Below, piece by piece: positions 18,223 to 25,755 of a stretch of DNA of 64,000 nt. Source of the stretch: Microvirga sp. Mcv34 (GTDB lineage Bacteria; Pseudomonadota; Alphaproteobacteria; Rhizobiales; Beijerinckiaceae); assembly GCF_024519725.1 (NCBI RefSeq), contig NZ_JALJRK010000029.1, positions 1 through 64,000 on the forward strand, in the 5' to 3' direction. How positions within the stretch are numbered: the stretch's first letter is position 1; each line of letters opens with the position of its first letter. The notes below the pieces were generated by a model. That model was not told the origin of the DNA. It worked only from the letters and a program-made list of their open reading frames with translations, and made no database searches. A program made the position numbers and the translations under genes.

Positions 18223-18236
18223 TAACTATCTGGTTA
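18223..18236. promoter_or_regulatory. Near-palindrome TAACTA-TC-TGGTTA, candidate TetR operator
   Basis: A 14-base inverted repeat with one mismatch (TAACtA against TAACCA) in an AT-rich stretch before the module C operon. The form ACCA-N2-TGGT is that of RutR-like TetR operators. The TetR gene just upstream is the obvious candidate regulator (inference). Confidence 0.55.
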
Positions 18237-18281
18237 ATTAGATGCCCGGTTGTCGGACATGTCAAGCGCTCTTTGGAATTT

Positions 18282-18923
18282 TCAGGCGCGCACGCCCGCC
18301 AGGACGAAATCGACCACGTGGTCGATGCGCTCTTTCATGGCCGGCGGGGACAGAAGCTCGCGGCCGAAGGCCACGGACAGGGTGTAGACGTTCGACAGGT
18401 AGAAGTAGCAGAGCCCGGCAATGGAGACGTAAAGCTGCACCGGATCGATGCCGGGGCGAATGGTCTTGGCCTTTTCGCCCCGCTTGAGGATGACCCCGAT
18501 GGTCTCGATGACCGGGGAGTTCATGGTGTGCACCCGGGTGGATTGCTTCAGGTGCTTGGCGTGATGCTGGTTCTCCGCGTTGAGCAGCATCATGAACTCG
18601 GGATACTGAACGAAATAGTTCCACGTGAAACGCACGAGCTCCTCGAGCGCCTGCAAGGGCGACAGCTCCTCCAGATGCAGCTCGCGCTCAGCGGCGCGGA
18701 TATGGTCGTAGGCCGCTTCGAGGGTCGCGAGAAACAGCGCCTCCTTGCTCCCGTAATAATAGTAGAGCATGCGCTTGTTCGTGCGGGCCGCTTCCGCGAT
18801 CTGGTCCACCCGCGCCCCGCCATAGCCATGACCGGCGAACTCGGCCGTCGCCGCATCGAGGATCCGCCGCTTCGTCGCCTCGGCGTCTCGAACGGCTTGC
18901 TTGCTGACGGCGGGGACGTTCAT
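18282..18923 (-). CDS. TetR/AcrR family transcriptional regulator
   Basis: A 213-residue repressor-type protein. The N-terminal TetR helix-turn-helix spans about residues 18-65 (RRILDAATAEFAGHGYGGARV then IAEAARTNKRMLYYYYGSKEALF). The YYYYGSKE recognition segment and the C-terminal half resemble the RutR-like branch. It is transcribed in the same direction as module C and lies 120 bases upstream of the permease. It probably senses the imported compound and controls the operon at 18223-18236. Confidence 0.92.
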   Translation of the reverse strand: MNVPAVSKQAVRDAEATKRRILDAATAEFAGHGYGGARVDQIAEAARTNKRMLYYYYGSKEALFLATLEAAYDHIRAAERELHLEELSPLQALEELVRFTWNYFVQYPEFMMLLNAENQHHAKHLKQSTRVHTMNSPVIETIGVILKRGEKAKTIRPGIDPVQLYVSIAGLCYFYLSNVYTLSVAFGRELLSPPAMKERIDHVVDFVLAGVRA

Positions 18924-19058
18924 GAAGCTCCAGTTGTCTGCGGGCCGGCGGTGGCTGGCCCAATGTTGTTAGCGCAATCGGCATCAAAACGAAACGGCCG
19001 TGGGGAATAAGGCTTTTCGACCCAGGATTGCGGTGCATGGCGTGATCTTTCCCTGAGC

Positions 19059-19166
19059 CCTCATCCTGAGGAGGAGCTTCAGCTCCGTCTCGAAGGATCA
19101 GGGCGCCTCCAGTGCGTGCTGGATGATCCTTCGAGACGCCTGCTCCGCAGGCTCCTCAGGATGAGG
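19059..19166. repeat. Nested inverted repeat, copy 1
   Basis: Outer arms are CCTCATCCTGAGGAG (19059-19073) and CTCCTCAGGATGAGG (19152-19166). Inner arms are GTCTCGAAGGATCA (19087-19100) and TGATCCTTCGAGAC (19124-19137). Both pairs are perfect. A related but eroded copy lies at 52403-52506, so this is a dispersed intergenic element able to fold into a long hairpin. It fills the gap between the TetR start and the FAD-dehydrogenase end. Confidence 0.85.
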
Positions 19167-19193
19167 TGAGAGTTTGATCATTCGACCTCTTCT

Positions 19194-20660
19194 CTATGCC
19201 TTGCTGCCCATCGGCAGGGCCGGCGGAAGATCGCCTTCCAGGGCGACGACCTTGCCGGGGTTGAGGATGTTCTGCGGATCGAGGGCCTGCTTCAGGGTCT
19301 TCATCAGGTCGAGCGCCACCGGGTCCTTGTAGCGGATCAGCTCGTCGCGCTTGATGAGGCCGATTCCGTGCTCGGCGGAGATCGATCCGTTCATGGCGTG
19401 GACGATGTCGTGGACGATGCGGTTGAAGCGTTCCCATTGGGCCAGGAAAAGCGCCTTCTCCATGTCGACGGGCTGCGTCAGGTTGAAATGGATGTTGCCG
19501 TCTCCGAAATGGCCGAAGGCGCAGACGCGGATTCCGGGCAGGGCCTCCTCGCAGGCCCGGCTCGCCGCGACGATGAAATCCGCCACGTCCGACACCGGCA
19601 CGGAAACGTCGTGCTTGATCGAACCACCTTCGAGCCCCTGCACGTCGGAGAGGCTTTCGCGCAGGTGCCAGAGGGCCGCGTTCTGGGCCTCGCTCACGGC
19701 GATGGTCGCGTCCTCGATGGTGCCTTTCTCGAAGGCGGCCCCGAGAGCCTTCTCCAGAAGCGCGGGCAGGTCGAGATCGGGATCGGGCGACGCGACTTCG
19801 ATCAGCGCATAGGCGGCATGATCGCCGCTCAGGGGGTGGACGGCGCCGGGTGCATGCCTGAGCACGATATCCAGGGCGAAGCGCGGCATGAACTCGAAGG
19901 CCGTGAGCTCGTCGCCCAGGGTCTGGCGCAGGCCCTCGAAGAGATCGAGGGCGGCATGGGGCGAGGCGCAGCCGACGAAGGCGACCACGCGGGTCTTCGG
20001 TTTCGGAAAGAGCTTCAGCACCGCCGCCGTGACGATGCCGAGAGTGCCTTCCGAACCGATGAACAGGTTCTTCAGGTCGTAGCCGGTGTTGTCCTTGCGC
20101 AGGCTCTTCAAGCCGTTCCAGATCCGCCCGTCGGCGAGGACGACTTCGAGCCCGAGCACGAGTTCGCGGGTATTGCCGTAGCGCAGCACGTTCACGCCGC
20201 CGGCATTGGTCGCAATGTTGCCGCCGATCCGGCAGGATCCTTCGGACGCCAGCGAGAGCGGGAAGATGCAATCGACCTTTTCCGCCGCCTCCTGAATGAT
20301 CTTCAGGATGCACCCGGCCTCGACGGTCATGGTGGCGTTGAAGGGATTGACCTCGCGGATGCGGTCGAGACGAGCGAGCGACAGGACGATGCCCGTATGC
20401 GGCACCCCTCCCCCGACGAGCCCCGTATTGCCACCCTGCGGCACCACGGCGACCTTCGCCTTGGCGCATTCCCGCACCACGAAGGCGACCTCCTCGGTGC
20501 TGCCGGGGCGGACCACCGCCAGGGCCTTGCCGCGATAGAGCTTCCGCTCCTCGACGAGATAGCTCTCCATCCCGGCGGGATCGGCGATGACGTGCTTGGC
20601 TCCCAGGCGCGCGGAGAGCGCGCCCAGGAGATCGGTTTGGATTTCAGGCATAGAGTTCAC
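19194..20660 (-). CDS. FAD-binding 2-hydroxyacid dehydrogenase (GlcD / D-2-hydroxyglutarate dehydrogenase-like)
   Basis: A 488-residue flavoprotein of the FAD_binding_4 / FAD-oxidase C family. FAD-site blocks are VVPQGGNTGLVGGGVP (near residue 93), IGGNIATNAGG and GSEGTLGIVTAA. C-terminal blocks are GHFGDGNIHFN and EHGIGLIKRDEL. Members oxidise D-lactate, glycolate or D-2-hydroxyglutarate to 2-keto acids and pass electrons to the respiratory chain or ETF. It lies downstream of a DapA-like enzyme. If that enzyme is an aldolase giving glycolaldehyde, this protein could handle glycolate (inference). Confidence 0.88.
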   Translation of the reverse strand: MNSMPEIQTDLLGALSARLGAKHVIADPAGMESYLVEERKLYRGKALAVVRPGSTEEVAFVVRECAKAKVAVVPQGGNTGLVGGGVPHTGIVLSLARLDRIREVNPFNATMTVEAGCILKIIQEAAEKVDCIFPLSLASEGSCRIGGNIATNAGGVNVLRYGNTRELVLGLEVVLADGRIWNGLKSLRKDNTGYDLKNLFIGSEGTLGIVTAAVLKLFPKPKTRVVAFVGCASPHAALDLFEGLRQTLGDELTAFEFMPRFALDIVLRHAPGAVHPLSGDHAAYALIEVASPDPDLDLPALLEKALGAAFEKGTIEDATIAVSEAQNAALWHLRESLSDVQGLEGGSIKHDVSVPVSDVADFIVAASRACEEALPGIRVCAFGHFGDGNIHFNLTQPVDMEKALFLAQWERFNRIVHDIVHAMNGSISAEHGIGLIKRDELIRYKDPVALDLMKTLKQALDPQNILNPGKVVALEGDLPPALPMGSKA

Positions 20661-20714
20661 AGACGCCTTGCATGCTGCCGGCGCGAGGCCGGTCGACCGA
20701 TGATGCCGGCCAGA

Positions 20715-21653
20715 TTACGCAGCCGCGGCCTGCTGTCGAGCGGTCATTTCCGCCGCGAGGAGCGCCTTGGCGGCCTCCCGGATGTCGCCATGAACCGCCG
20801 GGTCGGCCTCGGTGAGGAGCGGCAGGATCGGGCCCATATCGGCCACGCCCGACAGGGACACGGCGGTGTGGAGGACCCGGATCGCATTGTGGCGCTCGCG
20901 CAGGGCTTCGAGGGGCATGAAGGCCTCCAGCTGGCGCCGCGCCTCGGCCTCGTCGCCGCGCTTCAGCGCGTGGAGGAAGGCCATGGACAGATGCGGCGCG
21001 ATGCAGACGCAGCCCGCCGTGAAGCCGGCAAGGTTGAAATGCGTGAGATGCGGCAGCGCCGGCGGCTCGCCGAAGCCGCTGACAATGCGCTCCGCGCCGA
21101 CTGCGTCGATCAGCTCCTGCAGGTAGGAATCCTGCGTCAGGTCGGCGCGCGGGACGGCGTACTTGATGCCGAAGACGGCGCCCTGTTCCACGAGCTTCGC
21201 CATCGCCTTCGCGGGCACGTATTGATCGGTCTTGATGTAGACGATCAGCGGAACGCCGGAACGATCCACGAAATCCCGCAGCCCGCGCACGACGCCCTCG
21301 GGGGTCTGCGGGGCGATCATCGGCAGCGCCATCGCGACGGGATAGCGGCGCGACTTCAGGATCGCCGCCTCGTCGACGAGCTTGCCCCAATCGGGCCCGA
21401 CCGACGGGATCAGCCACGTGCTCTCGGCCACCGATTCCTCGAGGCTGTCGAGCCATTCGGCGAATTTGGACACCGGCCAGTTATGGACATTGGCGTTGCC
21501 GCCATAGAGCAGGGTCGACACGCCGCCGGCTTCGAGATGGCGGATCAGCTTCGCGTTGGCCTCCCGGTTGATCTCGAAATCGCCCGTCAGGGCGAATGGC
21601 GGAACCGCCAGAACGGAACGGGCGAGGTGAGAGGTGTCGATGGTCGTCAGCAT
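20715..21653 (-). CDS. DapA-family (dihydrodipicolinate synthase-like) lyase or aldolase, divergent
   Basis: About 312 residues of the DHDPS/N-acetylneuraminate-lyase barrel family. The Schiff-base lysine is probably in FGIKYAVP. The usual GTTGE substrate loop is replaced by LLYGGNANVHNW near residue 50, so substrate choice should differ from classical DapA. I start at the ATG 21653; an upstream ATG at 21713 adds 20 residues without a better ribosome site. It sits between a TctC-type binding protein and an FAD dehydrogenase, and near a sugar-acid dehydratase. A 2-keto-3-deoxy-sugar-acid aldolase or dehydratase is likely. Confidence 0.8.
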   Translation of the reverse strand: MLTTIDTSHLARSVLAVPPFALTGDFEINREANAKLIRHLEAGGVSTLLYGGNANVHNWPVSKFAEWLDSLEESVAESTWLIPSVGPDWGKLVDEAAILKSRRYPVAMALPMIAPQTPEGVVRGLRDFVDRSGVPLIVYIKTDQYVPAKAMAKLVEQGAVFGIKYAVPRADLTQDSYLQELIDAVGAERIVSGFGEPPALPHLTHFNLAGFTAGCVCIAPHLSMAFLHALKRGDEAEARRQLEAFMPLEALRERHNAIRVLHTAVSLSGVADMGPILPLLTEADPAVHGDIREAAKALLAAEMTARQQAAAA

Positions 21654-21730
21654 GGATATTGTCTCGCTGGTTTCAGGACGGTTCTGCACGGGCGAGGCAT
21701 GGCCCGGCCGCATTCTTCAAGGGTAGGTTC

Positions 21731-22711
21731 TCACTGGCCGATCTGGATGCCGACGGTCTTGACGACCTCGGACCATTTCTGCCGCTCGCTCCGGATGTAG
21801 TCGGCGAACTGTTTCGGCGTCATCGCCGCCGTGACCGAGGCCATTTCGGCCGCCTTCTTCTGGATCTCGGGCTTCTCGAGAATAGTCTTCACATCGGCCG
21901 CGATGGTATCGACGATGGCCTGCGGGGTGCCGGCCGGTGCCCACAGCCCGTTCCAGGAAGTGGCATCGAACCCGGTCAGCGTTTCGGCGACGGTCGGGAT
22001 CTCGGGCGCCTGCTGGCTGCGCTCGGGGCTGGTGACGGCGAGCGCCCGCACGGTTCCGCCCTGCGCCTGCGGCCAGGCGATGGTCATGTTGTCGAAGGCG
22101 AGATCGATATGGCCACCGATGAGGCCGTTGACGATGTCCTGGGATGAGCGGAACGGCACATGGGTCATCTTGGCGCCGGTCTTGAGCTGGAACAGCTCGG
22201 CCGCCAGATGCTGCGAGGTTCCCGCCCCGGACGAGCCGTAATTCAGCTTGCCGGGGTTCTGCTTTGCGTAGTCGACGAATTCCGCAAAGGTCTTCACCGG
22301 GATCTTGGGGTTCACCACCAGGAGATTGGGGAGCTTGGCGAGGCCGGTGATCGGAATGAAGTCCTTTTCGGCATCGTGGGGAAGGTTCTTGTAGAGGAAC
22401 GGGTTGATCGCGTGCGTGCTCACCGTGCCGACGAGGAGCGTGTGGCCGTCCGGCGCGGCCTTGGCGACCGCCGTCGTGCCGATATTGCCGCCGGCGCCGG
22501 GGCGGTTCTCGATGATGAAGGGCTTGCCGTATTTCGCATGAAGCTGCTCGGCCACGAGGCGGGCGAACAGGTCGGTCGTGCCGCCCGGACCGAAAGGCAC
22601 GACGATCGTGACCTGCTTCTGGGGCCAGTCGGTGCCCTGCGCCTGTGCGGAGCCGAACCCGGCCCCCGAGCCGAGGAGCGAAAGGCCGATCGCGGCGAGC
22701 CATGACTTCAT
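21731..22711 (-). CDS. Bug/TctC-family tripartite tricarboxylate transporter binding protein
   Basis: A 326-residue periplasmic protein with a clear signal peptide (MKSWLAAIGLSLLGSGAG, cleavage near AQAQ). Bug-family blocks are VPFGPGGTTDLFARLVAEQL, ENRPGAGGNIGT and NYGSSGAGTSQHLAAELF. These bind carboxylates for TctAB permeases or for signalling. No tctA or tctB genes are in the window, so it is an orphan here. The start at 22711 has AGGGAGA upstream. It leads the leftward set that includes the DapA-like and FAD enzymes. Confidence 0.92.
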   Translation of the reverse strand: MKSWLAAIGLSLLGSGAGFGSAQAQGTDWPQKQVTIVVPFGPGGTTDLFARLVAEQLHAKYGKPFIIENRPGAGGNIGTTAVAKAAPDGHTLLVGTVSTHAINPFLYKNLPHDAEKDFIPITGLAKLPNLLVVNPKIPVKTFAEFVDYAKQNPGKLNYGSSGAGTSQHLAAELFQLKTGAKMTHVPFRSSQDIVNGLIGGHIDLAFDNMTIAWPQAQGGTVRALAVTSPERSQQAPEIPTVAETLTGFDATSWNGLWAPAGTPQAIVDTIAADVKTILEKPEIQKKAAEMASVTAAMTPKQFADYIRSERQKWSEVVKTVGIQIGQ

Positions 22712-23063
22712 GCGTTCTCTCCCTGATTCCATCTTATTGAACTGAGGCGCTGGAACCTGCGACATATCTTGTATGGCAACATACAAATTTTGACAAGCGT
22801 GGTGCATCGGTGCACACTCGTCCTGCTATGGCGGCTTTCCACTGACGAAAGTTGCTGTAATAACAATTTCTTTTGACTTGGGAGATGCCGGCAAGGTAGT
22901 GAGACATACGACAAGTGGGCCTGCCGGATCGGGCACATCACCCGTGGGGCCGGCCAAAGCTCCGGACCCCGGTGCGGACTTGGCGGATCGCTTCCGAACC
23001 GATTGGAAGCAGCAACCAGGCATCTTTCATTCTCAACGCCTTGCAAGAGGCATCAACGGCTCC
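22712..23063. promoter_or_regulatory. Divergent promoter region, TctC gene and FadR-type regulator
   Basis: A 352-base gap with an AT-rich part around 22740-22875 and the palindrome at 22769. An in-frame upstream extension of the regulator exists (from 22878) but has the composition of non-coding DNA and lacks a ribosome site. Confidence 0.5.
22769..22786. promoter_or_regulatory. Perfect palindrome TTGTATG-GCAA-CATACAA, candidate operator
   Basis: Seven-base perfect arms with a 4-base spacer in the divergent promoter between the TctC gene and the FadR-type regulator. It shares TTGTATG with the sites at 8125, 8140 and about 23925. Most simply it is an autoregulatory site of the regulator at 23064 (inference). 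Confidence 0.6.
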
Positions 23064-23852
23064 ATGAACGAACGCTCCTTCCTCTCCGACCTGTCCCTCA
23101 ACACCGTCGCCCGCAAGCGCAACCTCGTGAGCGATCTGGCGGAAGCGATCTCCCGCGAGATCGCCGAAGGACGGCTGCAGGCGGGCGATCGTTTACCGAC
23201 CGAGGCCGAACTCGCGGCGGCCGCTGGCGTCAGCCGGACCGTGGTGCGCGAGGCCGTCGCGGCGCTGAAGGCCGCGAAGCTCGTCCAGACCCGACAAGGC
23301 GCCGGCGCCTTCGTGCTCCCGCCCCCGCCGAAATCGGATTTCTTCGCGTCCCTGAGCAACGGCGAGGTGGACGACATCCTGGCCATGCTGGAACTGCGTC
23401 TCGCCGTGGAAGTGGAGGCCGCGTCGCTGGCCGCCGTGCGCCGCACCGACGAGGAGATGGCGGCGCTCGACCGGGCCCTGGAGAACATCACCAAGGGCGA
23501 GGATTACGGCATCGCGGCGGATCTCGAATTCCACCGCATCCTGGCGGGCGCCACCAAGAACCCCTATTTCGCGCGCTTCCTGGACTTCCTCGGCGAGTTC
23601 GCCGTTCCCCGCCGCTCGGGCCAGACGGACCCGGTCGGCACGGACCAGCGCCAGCGCGATTATCTCAGCGTGATCGAGCGCGAGCACAGGGCGATCCGGG
23701 ACGCCATCGCCATGGGCGACTCCAACCTCGCCGCCGCAATGATGCGCGCGCATCTGGCCAACAGCCGCAATCGCTATTCGGCCCGGATCCTGCAGGCATC
23801 CGACAAGCCTGCTCCCAAGGCCGTCAGGGTCCGCTCCGCCGCCAAGGCCTGA
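23064..23852 (+). CDS. GntR/FadR-family transcriptional regulator
   Basis: A 262-residue regulator. The GntR winged helix spans about residues 20-85 (GDRLPTEAELAAAAGVSRTV, then GAGAFV wing). It is followed by an FCD effector domain with DLEFHRILAGAT and HRAIRDAI, the usual acid/His metal-site segments. FadR-type regulators sense sugar acids, lactate and similar carboxylates. The ATG at 23064 is preferred because the homologous fold starts about 20 residues later; a weak AAGAGG lies upstream. It lies between the two arms of module D and near TTGTATG-type sites. Confidence 0.9.
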   Translation: MNERSFLSDLSLNTVARKRNLVSDLAEAISREIAEGRLQAGDRLPTEAELAAAAGVSRTVVREAVAALKAAKLVQTRQGAGAFVLPPPPKSDFFASLSNGEVDDILAMLELRLAVEVEAASLAAVRRTDEEMAALDRALENITKGEDYGIAADLEFHRILAGATKNPYFARFLDFLGEFAVPRRSGQTDPVGTDQRQRDYLSVIEREHRAIRDAIAMGDSNLAAAMMRAHLANSRNRYSARILQASDKPAPKAVRVRSAAKA

Positions 23853-23923
23853 ACAGACACGCCGGGCAAAAGGGACGGTTGCACTTGACAGCCGCCCCTA
23901 AAACGGCGACCACTTTTCAAAGT

Positions 23924-23938
23924 TGTATGACATATGGC
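23924..23938. promoter_or_regulatory. TTGTATGACATA element before the dehydratase gene
   Basis: TTGT-ATG-ACAT fits the FadR-type TTGT-N3-ACAA form with one mismatch. It lies about 40 bases before the dehydratase start, so a bound regulator could block transcription. It shares the TTGTATG heptamer with the other candidate sites. Confidence 0.45.
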
Positions 23939-23972
23939 TTTTGCGCCTCTAGGCGCGGGGAGTGAAACAGGA

Positions 23973-25694
23973 ATGGCCAAGCGATCGCCCGAACAGTTGA
24001 GAAGCTACCGCTGGTTTGGCGTCACCGATCTGCGCTCCTTCGGGCATCGGTCCCGGACGCTTCAGATGGGCTATGCCCGGGAAGACTTCATGGGCAAGCC
24101 GGTGATTGCGATCATCAACACCTGGAGCGACATCAATCCCTGCCATTCCCATTTCCGTGCCCGCGTCGAGGACGTGAAGCGCGGCGTCTGGCAGGCGGGT
24201 GGGTTCCCCATCGAGCTGCCGGCCCTGTCGTTGTCGGAGAACTTCGTCAAGCCGACCACGATGCTCTATCGCAATCTTCTCGCGCTTGAGGTGGAGGAGC
24301 TCCTGCGCTCGCATCCGGTCGACGGGGCGGTGCTCATGGGCGGCTGCGACAAGACCACGCCCGCCACCGTCATGGGCGCGATCAGCATGAACCTGCCGAT
24401 GATCTTCATGCCGGCCGGCCCCATGATCCGCGGCCACCATGCCGGCACGATCCTGGGCTCCGGATCCGACATCTGGAAGTATTGGGCCGAGAAGGAAGCC
24501 GGCACCATCACGGACCAGCAATGGAACGACATGGAGGCGGGCATCGCGCGCTCGCCCGGCACCTGCATGACCATGGGCACCGCCTCCACCATGACGTCCA
24601 TCGTCGAGACGCTGGGCCTGAGCCTTCCCGGCGCCGCATCGATCCCGGCCGTCGACGCCGCCCATCCGCGCATGGCGAGCCTCACCGGCCGCAAGATCGT
24701 CGAGATGGTGTGGGACGACCTGAAGCCCAGCGACATCCTCACGCGGCGCTCGTTCGAGAACGCCCTGATGGTTCACAACGCGCTCGCCGGCTCGACCAAT
24801 GCGATGATCCATCTCGTGGCGATGGCGGGCCGCGCCGGCATCGAGGTCTCACTGCAGGATTTCGACGACTTCGCCCAGAAGGTGCCAGTGATCGCCAATG
24901 TGCGTCCCTCGGGCCAGTGGCTGATGGAGGACTTCCATATCGCCGGCGGCATCAGGGGCCTTCTGTCCCGCCTCGCATCGATGCTGCATCTCGACGAGCG
25001 CACCGTGACCGGCACCCTGCGCGACGCCCTCGAAGGCGCGGCGGTCTACAACGACGACGTGATCCGCCCGCTCGACAAGCCGATCGCGGCCTCCGGCGGC
25101 ACCGCCATCCTGCGCGGCAACCTGGCCCCGAAGGGCTGCGTGATCAAGCCGCCGGCGGCGGAGCCGCGCCTGCTGCAGCACACGGGGCCGGCCATCGTCT
25201 TCGACACCTACGACGAGATGACGAAGGCCGTGAACGACCTCGACCTCGACGTCACGCCCGATCACATCATGGTGCTGCGCAATGCCGGACCCATCGGCGG
25301 ACCAGGCATGCCGGAATGGGGTATGCTGCCGATCCCGAAGAAGCTCCTGCGACAGGGCGTGCGCGACATGCTGCGCATTTCCGACGCACGCATGAGCGGC
25401 ACCAGCTACGGCGCCTGCATCCTGCATGTCTCACCGGAAGCGCATATCGGCGGCCCGCTGGCCGCCGTCAGGACCGGCGATCTCATCACGGTCGACGTGC
25501 CGAACCGTTCGATCCACCTGCATGTGAGCGACGAGCAGATCAAGGATCGCCTGCGCACTTGGTCGCCGCCGCCGCGCGATTATCCGCGGGGCTACAACAA
25601 GCTCTTCGCCCAGCACATCCGCCAAGCGGACGAGGGCTGCGACTTCGACTTCCTCGAAGGATCCGGCGGCGTGCCGGAGCCCGAGATCCACTGA
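23973..25694 (+). CDS. IlvD/Edd-family sugar-acid dehydratase (L-arabinonate/D-xylonate dehydratase-like)
   Basis: A 573-residue Fe-S dehydratase of the IlvD/Edd family. Cluster cysteines are C57 (NPCHSH), C125 (GGCDKTTP) and C198 (GTCMTMG). The catalytic SDARMSGT block lies near residue 475. Overall it resembles Rhizobium L-arabinonate dehydratase, which carries a [2Fe-2S] cluster and removes water from pentonates or hexonates to give 2-keto-3-deoxy acids. The start at 23973 is chosen because the fold begins at once; an upstream ATG (23934) adds 13 non-conserved residues. It sits next to a FadR-type regulator, a mutarotase and, further off, a DapA-like enzyme. Confidence 0.9.
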   Translation: MAKRSPEQLRSYRWFGVTDLRSFGHRSRTLQMGYAREDFMGKPVIAIINTWSDINPCHSHFRARVEDVKRGVWQAGGFPIELPALSLSENFVKPTTMLYRNLLALEVEELLRSHPVDGAVLMGGCDKTTPATVMGAISMNLPMIFMPAGPMIRGHHAGTILGSGSDIWKYWAEKEAGTITDQQWNDMEAGIARSPGTCMTMGTASTMTSIVETLGLSLPGAASIPAVDAAHPRMASLTGRKIVEMVWDDLKPSDILTRRSFENALMVHNALAGSTNAMIHLVAMAGRAGIEVSLQDFDDFAQKVPVIANVRPSGQWLMEDFHIAGGIRGLLSRLASMLHLDERTVTGTLRDALEGAAVYNDDVIRPLDKPIAASGGTAILRGNLAPKGCVIKPPAAEPRLLQHTGPAIVFDTYDEMTKAVNDLDLDVTPDHIMVLRNAGPIGGPGMPEWGMLPIPKKLLRQGVRDMLRISDARMSGTSYGACILHVSPEAHIGGPLAAVRTGDLITVDVPNRSIHLHVSDEQIKDRLRTWSPPPRDYPRGYNKLFAQHIRQADEGCDFDFLEGSGGVPEPEIH

Positions 25695-25705
25695 TCCTCC
25701 CCCTG

Positions 25706-25745
25706 GCCGGCAGTGCCGCCTCATCGCGGCGCTGCCGGCATTTTT
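25706..25745 (+). terminator. Rho-independent terminator between dehydratase and mutarotase
   Basis: A 14-base stem with one internal mismatch (GCCGGCAG-T-GCCGC / GCGGC-G-CTGCCGGC), a 6-base loop and TTTTT at 25741-25745. It ends only 10 bases before the mutarotase ATG. The mutarotase is therefore either read through at low level or has its own start signal. Confidence 0.8.
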
Positions 25746-25755
25746 ACGTCGGCTC

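Noticed and set aside
22878-23063. N-terminal extension of the FadR-type regulator
   Set aside because: The extra 62 residues have no homologous fold in FadR-type regulators and lie in promoter DNA.
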